From: Carnobacterium funditum DSM 5970
GTDB taxonomy: Bacteria > Bacillota > Bacilli > Lactobacillales > Carnobacteriaceae
Assembly (NCBI RefSeq): GCF_000744185.1
Contig: NZ_JQLL01000001.1
Span: 1,827,001-1,891,000 of the forward strand
Length of the DNA: 64,000 bases
Direction: 5' to 3'
Within the stretch, counting starts at the first letter, position 1. Each line of letters begins with the position of its first letter. Under the pieces are notes generated by a model that did not search any database, was not told the origin of the DNA, and saw nothing but the letters and a program-made list of their open reading frames with translations. This document shows positions 55,035 to 64,000 of the stretch, one piece after another. The translations under genes were made by a program, and so were the position numbers.

Positions 55035-57368
55035 ATGAATAGCGGAATGAAATATTACAAGGATAATCCTTGGTTGATTAGAGAAGATAGATTTAATGTA
55101 GATTGGTTAGGTAAGGTAGAAGCAGCTATGTCTTTAGGAAATGGTTACCTAGGTGTACGATCTGCAACAGAAGAAAGCTATATAGGAGAAAAACGAAACA
55201 CTTTTGTATCAGGCACATTTAATAAAATTAGTGAGAATGAAGTTACTGAACTACCCAATATTCCTGACTTAATTGGGATGGAATTTCGATTGAACGGTAA
55301 ACGATTAGATATAACGAAAGGGCTACTAACTGACTATCACCGCACTTTAGATTTAAAAACTGGTGAACTCATTCGCTCATTTGTTTGGGAATATGACGAT
55401 ATTAACGTTCAATGTAATTTTAAGCGATTTGTATCATTTTCACAAAAACATCTTATTTGTCAGTTTGTAGAATTTAAAAATTTAGGTCAATCTTTGGAAG
55501 TGGAATTTATTTCAGGGATAGATGGTCAACTAACAAATAGCGGAGCACAACATTTTACTGAAGGTGATAAAGCATTAACAGAAGGTAAATATATACAAAT
55601 GATGCCCCATACCACACAATCAGACATTTTCATGGTATTATCTACAACTCATAAAATTCAAAAAGAACAGGATATTTACCAGGAAACAAAAAAACGGGTT
55701 GAAATGGGTAGACGAAAGGTATATAACCGTTATTGGATAAATCTGGATGCTGGAGAAAAAATGGAAATAGAGAAGATTTCATCAATATATACCGGAATAG
55801 ATAAAGAGACAGTAGGGAAAACGATTAATGAAGTGAAACATATTGCGTTGGATGAATTAAAGCAAGCAGAAGTATCTGGTTATCAAAATTTATTTGAGAA
55901 ATCTGCTAAGGCTTGGAAAGATAACGTATGGTCAGTACTACCAATCACGATAGAATCAAAAAACTTCAAAGATCAGTTAGCAATTAATTTTGCTAGATAT
56001 CATCTTCATTCAATAACTCCTGCTCATGATGAGCGAATGAATATTGCCGCGAAAGGTCTCTCTGGAGAAGGGTATAAAGGACATACTTTTTGGGATACAG
56101 AAATATTTATGTTACCTTATTTCACATTCACTCATCCCGATATTGCGAAAAATCTTGTGACGTATCGATACTTAGGACTTGCAGGTGCTCATAAAAAGGC
56201 TAAAGAAAATGGATTTGAAGGAGCGCAATTCCCTTGGGAAGCAGCCTGGCCAGATGATGGCGAGACTACGCCTATCTGGGGAGCGGCTGATATTGTTACT
56301 GGACAGCAAACTAAGATTTGGTCTGGTTTCATAGAACAACATATTACAAGTGATGTGACATTTGGCATCAAGCAGTATTTGGATGTAACTGGGGATCAAA
56401 AATTTGCAAGGGAAAAAGGTTTTGAAGTCATATTAGATACAGCAAAATTTTGGGCTAGTCGACTTGAATGGCAAGAAGACAAAAAACGTTATGAAGTTTT
56501 AGAAGTTATTGGTCCAGATGAGTACAAGGAACACATCGACAACAATGCTTATACTAATTATACAGCTTATTGGAATATCAACTTAGCTATAAAACTGTAT
56601 GAAGAACTGAAAGAAAATGAACAGCATATTTTCCGGAAATTGAATGAAAAGCTCAATCTAAATCAATTTTACGAACAATGGTTAGATAAAGTTAATAAGA
56701 TATACTTGCCAGAACCCACTAAGGAAGGAGTGATACCTCAAGATGACAGCTATTTATCAAAAAAGATAATCGACTTAACTAAATATAAACAGAGCCCACA
56801 TGTTGGTACGTTATTCCATGATTACAATTTGGAACAAGTAAATGATATGCAAGTCACTAAACAAGCTGATGTATTACTTTTATTGTTTTTATATGAAGAT
56901 CTCTTTTCAAAAGAGGAAAAATTGGTTAACTGGAATTACTATGAACCGAAAACAGTGCATGACTCGTCATTATCATTATCTACCCATGCTATATTAGCTG
57001 CTGATCTTGGCAGGCTGGAGTTATCTTATGAACTTTTTAATAAAGCGATGAATATTGATATGGGAGAGGATATGTACTCCTCAGATGATGGGATTCATGC
57101 AGCCTCACTAGGAGGAATCTGGCAAATGGTTGTATTTGGATATGGAGGAGTAAGGTGTCTCAATGGCAAACTCCGAATAGAGCCACATTTACCAGAAGCT
57201 TGGAATAACTTAACATTTGGTATCATCTGGAGAGATAATCCGTTAACTATTGAGGCCACAAAAGAACGAGTTAGTGTGACAAATAATGGTTCAAATCCAG
57301 TTTCTTTTGAAGCATTTGGTTCAAAATATTGTATTTCTGCTGGCAACAAAAAAAATATAACTATATAG
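55035..57368 (+). CDS. Family 65 glycoside phosphorylase
   Basis: 777 residues, full length for GH65. The N-terminal beta-sandwich opens WLIREDRFNVDWLGKVEAAMSLGNGYLGVR. The (alpha/alpha)6 barrel has GEGYKGHTFWDTEIFMLPYF, EAAWPDDGE, and the catalytic acid E496 in VIGPDEYKEHIDNNAYTNYTAY. The enzyme splits an alpha-disaccharide with phosphate and yields beta-glucose 1-phosphate with inversion, which fits the pgmB gene nearby. The loop GPDEYKEHIDNN resembles kojibiose or nigerose phosphorylases more than maltose phosphorylase (GPNEYENNVNNN), but the substrate is not certain. AGGAGG precedes the ATG. Confidence 0.9.
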   Translation: MNSGMKYYKDNPWLIREDRFNVDWLGKVEAAMSLGNGYLGVRSATEESYIGEKRNTFVSGTFNKISENEVTELPNIPDLIGMEFRLNGKRLDITKGLLTDYHRTLDLKTGELIRSFVWEYDDINVQCNFKRFVSFSQKHLICQFVEFKNLGQSLEVEFISGIDGQLTNSGAQHFTEGDKALTEGKYIQMMPHTTQSDIFMVLSTTHKIQKEQDIYQETKKRVEMGRRKVYNRYWINLDAGEKMEIEKISSIYTGIDKETVGKTINEVKHIALDELKQAEVSGYQNLFEKSAKAWKDNVWSVLPITIESKNFKDQLAINFARYHLHSITPAHDERMNIAAKGLSGEGYKGHTFWDTEIFMLPYFTFTHPDIAKNLVTYRYLGLAGAHKKAKENGFEGAQFPWEAAWPDDGETTPIWGAADIVTGQQTKIWSGFIEQHITSDVTFGIKQYLDVTGDQKFAREKGFEVILDTAKFWASRLEWQEDKKRYEVLEVIGPDEYKEHIDNNAYTNYTAYWNINLAIKLYEELKENEQHIFRKLNEKLNLNQFYEQWLDKVNKIYLPEPTKEGVIPQDDSYLSKKIIDLTKYKQSPHVGTLFHDYNLEQVNDMQVTKQADVLLLLFLYEDLFSKEEKLVNWNYYEPKTVHDSSLSLSTHAILAADLGRLELSYELFNKAMNIDMGEDMYSSDDGIHAASLGGIWQMVVFGYGGVRCLNGKLRIEPHLPEAWNNLTFGIIWRDNPLTIEATKERVSVTNNGSNPVSFEAFGSKYCISAGNKKNITI

Positions 57369-57379
57369 GAGGAATAAAG

Positions 57380-58660
57380 ATGAAAAAGTGGAAAAAATTT
57401 ATTGGGGTAGGGATTACATTATCGGCAGCGCTTCTTATGACAGCTTGCGGTGGAAGCAGCGAGAATGAAAGCGGTTCTGGAGATGAGGAATCAGATTTTA
57501 AAGGAAACACACTGACGATTGGTGTATGGGGAGGAAATGAATCAGAAGAAGGTTCGTTAGATAAAATGATTAGTGTATTTGAAGATGAAACAGGTTCAAA
57601 GATTGAGAAAAAAGTTTACACAGACTACAATACTCAAATTCAAGCAGATTTAGCAGGGAAAACGGCCCCTGATGTTTTCTACGTTGACTCATATATGTAT
57701 CCTTGGTTCTCTCAAAACGGAACATTAGCAGATCTGGATGTTGATAGCTTCGAGGGGGATAAATTTTATGAAAGTTTAACGGATAGCTTTACAACTGATG
57801 GTAAATTACAGGCAATACCAAAAGATATGTCTACCTTAGCGCTATATTTAAATACTGAAATATTTGAGAAAACTGGAGTATCAGTGGATGAAATTCCATC
57901 TTCATATGAAGAATACGTAAAATGGCTACCAGGCTTTCAAGAAAAAATTGATGTTGCTTATGGTAAAGATAAAGTATTTGCAATGAGTTACAACCAGGAT
58001 CTAGCTCGCAATTATCATTTAGCAGCAAGAGATGGCGGGATGCCGATAAAGGAAGATGGAACAGCGAACTTGGAGAACGAAAAAGTTGTTGAAAATTTAA
58101 CAATATTAAAAGAATTGGTTGATACTAATGCTGTCGTAACCCCAGAAGAAATTGGTACTGGCTGGAATGGGGAAGCATTTGGCGCTGGGAAAATTGCAAT
58201 TATGGATGAAGGTAATTGGGTGTACCAAACGTTGAAAGACGAATTTTCAGATATCCCATTTACTGTTCGTAAAATGCCTACTTACAAAGATACAGAAGGT
58301 TCTATGATGTTCTCAGTAGGCTGGGGTAAATATGCAGGGACTGAACAATCTGAATTAGCTGATAAGTGGATTCAATACGCAACAGGTGTCGAGGGTATGA
58401 AATTATGGGTTGAAGGTACAGGTACATTACCTAGTCGTCAAGATGTAGCAGATAAAGTAAAGATTACAGAAAATGCAGATTTAAAAGTTCATTTGGAGGC
58501 ATGGGAATATGCTACCATTTGGCAAAATGGAACAACTCTTGATACGGTAAATAAAGCTTATCAAAATTTCTTGACTAACGCTTTAAATGGTACCAAACCA
58601 TTCGAAGCAGCGATGAAACAAGCAGATGAACAAGCGAATGCTGATATTAATCCAGATTAG
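57380..58660 (+). CDS. ABC sugar-binding lipoprotein
   Basis: 426 residues from the ATG at 57380, which is 6 bp after AGGAGG. The signal ends at LLMTACGG with lipid Cys23. A Ser/Gly/Glu linker leads to a family 1 extracellular solute-binding domain (TIGVWGGNESEEGSLDKMISVFEDETG and, near the end, KWIQYATGVEGMKLW). It captures a sugar, probably the disaccharide used by the GH65 enzyme, for the two permeases that follow. A hairpin with T residues lies behind the gene. Confidence 0.92.
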   Translation: MKKWKKFIGVGITLSAALLMTACGGSSENESGSGDEESDFKGNTLTIGVWGGNESEEGSLDKMISVFEDETGSKIEKKVYTDYNTQIQADLAGKTAPDVFYVDSYMYPWFSQNGTLADLDVDSFEGDKFYESLTDSFTTDGKLQAIPKDMSTLALYLNTEIFEKTGVSVDEIPSSYEEYVKWLPGFQEKIDVAYGKDKVFAMSYNQDLARNYHLAARDGGMPIKEDGTANLENEKVVENLTILKELVDTNAVVTPEEIGTGWNGEAFGAGKIAIMDEGNWVYQTLKDEFSDIPFTVRKMPTYKDTEGSMMFSVGWGKYAGTEQSELADKWIQYATGVEGMKLWVEGTGTLPSRQDVADKVKITENADLKVHLEAWEYATIWQNGTTLDTVNKAYQNFLTNALNGTKPFEAAMKQADEQANADINPD

Positions 58661-58678
58661 AGATTGGTAATTTATAAA

Positions 58679-58717
58679 GATTGAGGTGAGTTATTTACTT
58701 ACCTCTAGTCTTTTTTT
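58679..58717 (+). terminator. Attenuating terminator between the binding protein and permease genes
   Basis: GATTGAGGTGAGT (58679-58691) pairs with ACTTACCTCTAGTC (58697-58710), followed by seven T residues. Placed inside the operon, it should let only part of the transcripts reach the permeases and so give more binding protein. Confidence 0.75.
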
Positions 58718-58735
58718 ACAGAAGGGTGGCAAATT

Positions 58736-59641
58736 ATGGAAATTCGGAAAATCAAGAAAACTAAAACACAAATGCAAGAAATTAAACAAGCATGGGTTTT
58801 TTTGGCACCAGCTATTGTAATTGTTGGAATTTTTTTTATTTGGTCGGTTCTCTTTGCGATTTATCTTTCATTTAATGATGTGAATTTATTTACAAATACT
58901 TATTCTTTTAAAGGATTTGATAATTACTTAAGAATTTTTTCTGATAAAAAGGCACTGATTGCTCTGAAGAATACAGCAACATTTGCTTTTGTGGTAGTAC
59001 CTTTACAAACTTTCTTTGCATTAATTATCGCTTATATTTTGAGCAATAAAGGAATTAAAGGTAAGAAGCTCTTTCGAATGATTTATTTCTTGCCAACACT
59101 AACCTCTAGTTCTGCATTAACGATAATATTTATGTTTATTTTTAATATTTATGGACCAGTTAATGAATTCTTTATGAATATAGGACTATATGACACGCCT
59201 ATTAATTTTCTGCAAGAACCAGCATATGCCCTAAGAGTTATTATGGTAATGAATATTTGGTCTACTGTTCCGTACTATATGACTATATACTTAGCTTCGC
59301 TAGTCGATTTACCTTCATCCTTGTACGAAGCTGCAGAGATTGATGGGGCAACTGCAATTGATAAGTTGAAATATATCACAATACCATATTTACGACCAAT
59401 CACTACCTTTGTACTTTTGACTGGGATTATTGGCACATTTCAAATGTTTGATCAAGCGTATATTTTTTCTAACGGTTCTGGTGGGCCAAATAATTCAACG
59501 CTAACCCTTTCATTGATGATTTATCAGTATGCTTTTGGTCAGATGAATACAATGGGATACGCTGCTGCGTTGGCAATTGTCTTAGCAGTCATTATATTTA
59601 TTGCTGCACGGCTAGCTGAAAAAATAAATACTGAAAGGTAG
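58736..59641 (+). CDS. ABC sugar permease, MalF type
   Basis: 301 residues with six helices. The EAA loop reads LYEAAEIDGATAIDKLKYITIPYLRP, the contact to the ATPase. The N-terminus is cytosolic and basic. It forms the transport channel with the next permease. GAAGGGTGG lies before the ATG. The ATPase is not in the window; in Lactobacillales a shared MsmK-type ATPase usually serves such systems. Confidence 0.92.
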   Translation: MEIRKIKKTKTQMQEIKQAWVFLAPAIVIVGIFFIWSVLFAIYLSFNDVNLFTNTYSFKGFDNYLRIFSDKKALIALKNTATFAFVVVPLQTFFALIIAYILSNKGIKGKKLFRMIYFLPTLTSSSALTIIFMFIFNIYGPVNEFFMNIGLYDTPINFLQEPAYALRVIMVMNIWSTVPYYMTIYLASLVDLPSSLYEAAEIDGATAIDKLKYITIPYLRPITTFVLLTGIIGTFQMFDQAYIFSNGSGGPNNSTLTLSLMIYQYAFGQMNTMGYAAALAIVLAVIIFIAARLAEKINTER

Positions 59642-59650
59642 GGAGAAAAG

Positions 59651-60487
59651 ATGAAACAGAAAAAGAAATTACAAATTCTTAAAGGAATGTTGTATATGGT
59701 TTTAGTCGGTTATGCAATACTGACATTTTATCCTTTTATTTGGGCAGTTGCGGCATCATTTAAATCATACAGTGAAATCGTATCAGGAGATATGGGATTG
59801 ATTCCTAAAGAATTTACGTTAGAAAACTTTCAATATGTATTAGGAAGGTCTACTCTATTTATGCGTTGGTTTATTAATTCCGTTATAATATCCGTTATTG
59901 GGACTGCGATTAATATATTGTTGAATACAATGGCAGGATATGCTTTAGCACGACTAAATTTTCCGGGTCGGCAACGAATATACTATGGATTCCTAGCTTT
60001 AATGATGGTTCCTGCTCAAGTTCTGTTAATTCCTAATTATTTAATTTTAATGAACTTAGGAATGTTAGATAGTTTTTCTGCTTTAATTTTACCAGCTGCC
60101 ATTAATATTGGAAATATTTTTATGATGAGACAATTTTTCTTATCTTTTCCAAAAGATATCGAAGAAGCAGCTGCGATTGACGGCTTAGGAAGATTTCAAA
60201 CTTTTTTTAGAATTGTTATGCCGTTGGCCAAGCCTTCTATCGCTACACAAGCAGTATTTGTTTTCATGGGATTTTGGAATGAATTTATGAAACCTATGCT
60301 TTATTTGACTACACCAAGTAAATATACGCTTACTCTTGGTTTGCAGACTTTTCAGAGTAGAAATGGTGGAGTGCGATGGGATCAAACAATGGCTGCTAGT
60401 GTGATTACGATTATCCCAATTATTATCATCTATTTAATATTCAATAAGTATTTTTTACAAGGAGTACGTATGGATGGAGAAAAATAA
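59651..60487 (+). CDS. ABC sugar permease, MalG type
   Basis: 278 residues, six helices, EAA loop IEEAAAIDGLGRFQTFFRIVMPLAKPS. The C-terminus FNKYFLQGVRMDGEK ends like many MalG-type permeases. It lies 9 bp after the first permease gene. The start of the dead GH65 gene overlaps its last 14 bp. Confidence 0.93.
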   Translation: MKQKKKLQILKGMLYMVLVGYAILTFYPFIWAVAASFKSYSEIVSGDMGLIPKEFTLENFQYVLGRSTLFMRWFINSVIISVIGTAINILLNTMAGYALARLNFPGRQRIYYGFLALMMVPAQVLLIPNYLILMNLGMLDSFSALILPAAINIGNIFMMRQFFLSFPKDIEEAAAIDGLGRFQTFFRIVMPLAKPSIATQAVFVFMGFWNEFMKPMLYLTTPSKYTLTLGLQTFQSRNGGVRWDQTMAASVITIIPIIIIYLIFNKYFLQGVRMDGEK

Positions 60488-62562
60488 ATCTTTTCTGTTA
60501 GATATTTTTAAACTTTCCCATCGAAAGCCAGGATATCTTGAGACAATATTTTCTCTTAGGAACGGACATATTGGCGTCCGAGCAGGAAATCCAGAAGCCT
60601 TTTTTAATGGTTTTTTGAGAGTGAAAATAGTCAGTATGGAGAAGTGGCATACGGTTATGCTAAGGAGCACCAAACGATAGTTAAATTGCCAAACCTACGT
60701 GGGATAATTTTACAGATTGGTGATGAAGATTCTTCACAGGAAGAATGGGCTATTAAAATAACTAAAATACAACTTGATATGGCACAAGGTATACTTCACG
60801 AAGCGTATAGCATTCAAACTCCAAAACAAAAAACTTTTGAACTATCATTAACTTCGTTTACTTCAATGAAAAGACCAGAATTATTTGTATGGAAGTATAC
60901 TGTCGGAAAATGCAATTTTAATGAGATGATTTTTATGAAGCATATGTTGAATCAAAGAGGCGAATTTTCGAATACGGATGATCCTCGAGTAGTAAGCAAA
61001 TCTCATAAGTTGAATATCGAAAAAAGAGATTCTTATTATCAACTGACTACTGGAAATAGTGGTAAGACGTTAGCTATTCGAATCTTTAATGCCTCAGGTC
61101 AATTGACACAACATGAACAAATTGTTACAATTTTCCAAATTAGTAAAGTTGATAGTTGCTGTTCAAAGTCAATGTTTGTAAACAATATTGCGAACTTTGA
61201 AACGTTGATTCCTGAACAAATACAATCTTATAAAGAATTTTGGTTAATTAGTGATAGTTCTATTAAGGGGAATGACGGTTTATAAAAATGAATTCGGTTT
61301 AATCTTTTCCATTTGAATCAGGATGCAGGAAGAGACGGGAAAACGAACTTTGCAGCTAAGGGATTAACTGGAGAAGGCTATGAAGGACATTGTTTTTGGG
61401 TTACAGAAATGTATATCCTACCCTTTTTTGTCTATACAAATCCACAAATTGCAAAATCGTTGTTGACTTATAGATAGAATACAGTAGAAAATGCAAAGAA
61501 ACGAGCGGATGAATTAGGCCAGAAAGGTGCTTTATTTGCTTGGCAAACAATTGATGGCCAAGAAATAAGTGCATACTATCTTGCTGGAACCGCACAAGTT
61601 CATATTAACTCAGATATCGTATATGGTTTCCAATTATATGAAAGTGTTACGGAAGATGAAGAATGTATTGCAAATTATGGACGAGATGTTGTATTTGAAA
61701 CGGCAAAATTTTGGATAAGCTTTGGAGATTTCTTAACGAAGGAAGATAAGATTACTTTTTGTATCAATGGTGTCACTGGTCCAGACGAATATAGCGCTTT
61801 AGTGAATAACAATTTTTATACTAATAAGATGGCTCAAAATAATCTGAGATATGCAGTAGAGTTGGCTAATCGATATAATTTATATCAGAAGGAAAAAATA
61901 GAATGGAAGGCTGCAGCAGATTTGATGCGTTTTGGGTACGATAAAAAAATCAAATGACTAAACAAGGCGATAGTTTCTTAGACTTAGCACGCTAGCCTTT
62001 TGATACAACACCTAAGGAAAAGTACCCTTTGTTATTACATTACCATCCCTTAATCATTTATAAACATCAGGTTTGCAAACAAGCTGATACGATTCTAGCA
62101 GAAATGCTCTTTATAAGAGATTTTTCAAAAGAACAACTACAAAGAGACTACGATTTTTATGAAAAAGTGACAATGCATGACTTATCTTTGTCTTGATCAA
62201 TATTCAGTATTATGGCTAGCCGGATTGGACAAAGTCAAAAGGCATATGATTATTTTACGGATACACCATTGATAGATTTAAAAGATTTATAAAAAAATGT
62301 CGTTGATGGAATTCAGGCTGCTAATATGGGTGGCAGCTGGTTAAGTCTCATATGCGGTTTTGCTGGATTGTATTACGATAAAGGTATAAGAATGACAAAT
62401 TTTTTACCTGTTGCTATTAGCGAGCTAGTATTTCAGATAAAGTACCTGAATGAGGTAATTCAAGTAATTCTTACTCAAGAAGAGATCTATTGCGAATTAC
62501 AACTGTTTACTAAACTTATTTTTGAACAAAATGGGAAGACTGTTTATATTAAAAGGAGATGA
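60474..62562 (+). pseudogene. Second GH65 glycoside phosphorylase, disrupted
   Basis: The start ATG at 60474 overlaps the permease end. Frame pieces run in order: YLETIFSLRNGHIGVRAGNP, shift at about 60640; LPNLRGIILQIGDE to about 61285; AAKGLTGEGYEGHCFWVTEM then a TAG near 61474; GALFAWQTIDGQE; INGVTGPDEYSALVNNNFYT with the catalytic Glu still there; several stops near 61955-62295; and AANMGGSWLSLICGFAG near the end. At least two shifts and about six stops make it dead. GPDEYSALVNNN differs from the intact GH65 (GPDEYKEHIDNN), so its substrate was different. Confidence 0.92.
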
Positions 62563-62568
62563 AAATAA

Positions 62569-63591
62569 TTGCCTGCAACCATAAGAGATGTCGCTAAAAC
62601 GGCTGGGGTATCAATCTCGACTGTTTCTAAAGTGTTCAATGAGTATACGGATATAAATCAAAAAACAAAAAAGCGAGTTTTAGCAGTTGCCAAACAACTA
62701 GATTATGCACCAAATATGGCAGCACGCACACTATCCTCTAAGACTCAAAAAACGATTGCGCTAATTTTGAGTGAATTAAATATTAATCGTAAGTCTACAA
62801 TGCCTTTGGAAGTCTTAAGTGGAGTCTATAAATACACGGAACAATCAGATTTTGAATTCGTTTTTTATGGAACCAGTACTGAAAAACAGAAAGAGAAGAC
62901 TTTTCGTCAGTTTTGTAATGAACATAATATCACTGGAGCAGTTGTTCAGGGTTTAAAAATGACGGATTCTTACTATCAAGAAATAAAAGAAACGAATATC
63001 CCTACTGTTTTAATTGATATTGATATGAGAAATCCGTATGTAGGAACGGTTTCAATCGATGGTGAACAAGCAGCATTTGAAGCAATTGAATATCTAATCT
63101 CTCAGAGTCACCACAATATTGGCATTATTAATGGTAGCCGTGATGCACTTGTTAGTATCTTAAGAGAAAATGGCTATCGTCGTGCATTAGTAGCAAATGG
63201 TATCCAACTTAATGAAGCGTATGTCCAATATGCAAACTTTGAAGAAGATATTGCTTTTTTGATTGCTCAAAACTTGTTAAAAAATAATAAGAAAATTACT
63301 GCTCTTTTTTGTACCAGTGATATTATGGCTATCGGTGCTATGAGAGGAATAAAGGAAATGGGATTAAATATACCAAACGATATTTCTATTATTGGTTTTG
63401 ATGATATCATCCTATCCAAGTATGTCACGCCAGCACTCACAACAATTGCACAGGATGCAGAAGCACTTGGTTTTGAATCTGCTAAGTTATTGTCAGACAT
63501 CATTACTGGTAATACTGGTTTACCGCAACTACGCATTATCCCTCACGAATTGAAATATCGTGATAGTGTAAAGAAAAATGAAAGAAACTAA
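62569..63591 (+). CDS. LacI/GalR-family transcriptional regulator
   Basis: 340 residues from a TTG, 10 bp after AAAAGGAGA. The HTH ATIRDVAKTAGVSISTVSKVFN (about 3-24) and hinge NMAARTLSS are standard. The periplasmic-binding-like core has FEFVFYGTS, SIDGEQAAFEAIEYL and ISIIGFDDI. It most likely binds the AAAACGTTTTC palindromes at 54257 and 55011 and releases them when the sugar is present. It is the last gene of the locus, following the dead GH65 gene. Confidence 0.93.
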   Translation: MPATIRDVAKTAGVSISTVSKVFNEYTDINQKTKKRVLAVAKQLDYAPNMAARTLSSKTQKTIALILSELNINRKSTMPLEVLSGVYKYTEQSDFEFVFYGTSTEKQKEKTFRQFCNEHNITGAVVQGLKMTDSYYQEIKETNIPTVLIDIDMRNPYVGTVSIDGEQAAFEAIEYLISQSHHNIGIINGSRDALVSILRENGYRRALVANGIQLNEAYVQYANFEEDIAFLIAQNLLKNNKKITALFCTSDIMAIGAMRGIKEMGLNIPNDISIIGFDDIILSKYVTPALTTIAQDAEALGFESAKLLSDIITGNTGLPQLRIIPHELKYRDSVKKNERN

Positions 63592-64000
63592 CTATGGGAT
63601 TAGTATTAATAAATTATTTGATTTTATCTAATCTCCAAAGGGATTTGGGAATAGTTAAATTCTGGAAAAATAACGCGATACTACATCGCAATAACTACTT
63701 CTGAAACAGACTATTTCTATGCAGCGACTGTAAGCGTTCAGAGGCTTGATAGATTTTAACTAAGAATAACCCCAGTATTTCTCAGTTATCATAACTGAGG
63801 ATGATAACAAAGACGAAAAACCTCATATTTTTCCCTGTTAATTAGACATCTAAAATAGTTGAGTCTATACCGCGAGAGTTTTATTTACTTTTAAAATAAC
63901 AAATACGGATCAAAATCGTTTGGTTTTTACAATTATTTATGACTAAGTTATTCCTATAAAAGAAGGGAATGACGGAAACGAAATACTTATAAGCGACTTT
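63592..64000. other. End of window, no gene
   Basis: 409 bp. CTCAGTTA-TCA-TAACTGAG near 63780-63800 is a perfect 8-bp hairpin but has no T tail. Nothing else could be recognised. Confidence 0.5.

Overview
The window is low-GC Firmicutes DNA, most likely from the order Lactobacillales (a Carnobacterium/Enterococcus-like host; the genus cannot be fixed from sequence alone). This rests on strong AGGAGG-type ribosome binding sites, TTG and GTG starts, bacillary protein families (YdbS/YdbT, CopB, DUF1576, DUF6544) and AT-rich spacers. No rRNA or tRNA gene was seen. Many coding remnants point to ongoing gene decay.

1-13 kb is a defence island. It holds the last codons of a BREX methyltransferase (pglX), a self-contained mazEF toxin-antitoxin cassette, BREX pglZ, and then a complete type II-C CRISPR-Cas locus: tracrRNA, cas9, cas1, cas2 and an array of 66 repeats and 64 spacers (8487-12766). 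The tracrRNA promoter starts 19 bp after the pglZ stop. The BREX gene brxL, expected after pglZ, is absent. The anti-repeat has the same sense as the plus-strand repeat, so crRNAs must be read from the minus strand, against the cas genes. The oldest, degenerate repeats lie at the far right.

13-24 kb holds a TPR protein, a GH1 6-phospho-beta-glucosidase, a HEAT-repeat protein, DUF4256 and DUF2254 proteins, an unrecognised 167-residue protein, and a five-gene selenium operon (mnmH/selU, selD, yedF, DUF3343, cysteine desulfurase-like).

24-40 kb is rich in metal genes and pseudogenes. It has a YdhK-type lipoprotein, two wrecked heavy-metal P-type ATPases, a broken general stress protein, a quinone oxidoreductase-like MDR protein, a YibE/F pair whose upstream gene carries a homopolymer frameshift, HAD, DUF6544 and VOC proteins, and a copper block (multicopper oxidase, CopB ATPase, SHOCT-DUF302-DUF305). 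CopY-type boxes precede the lipoprotein and the oxidase and lie between copB and the SHOCT operon, suggesting one copper regulon with its regulator elsewhere.

40-53 kb holds a divergent cis-prenyltransferase, a DUF1576 membrane protein, a YdbS/YdbT pair, an MFS exporter, a two-gene ABC exporter and small YrhK/DUF1801 proteins, separated by long decayed spacers. 53-64 kb is a disaccharide phosphorolysis locus: divergent beta-phosphoglucomutase, RDD-family protein, GH65 phosphorylase, binding lipoprotein, two ABC permeases, a second, dead GH65 gene and a LacI-family regulator. Palindromic operators and a cre site sit at its promoters. The ABC ATPase is not in the window.
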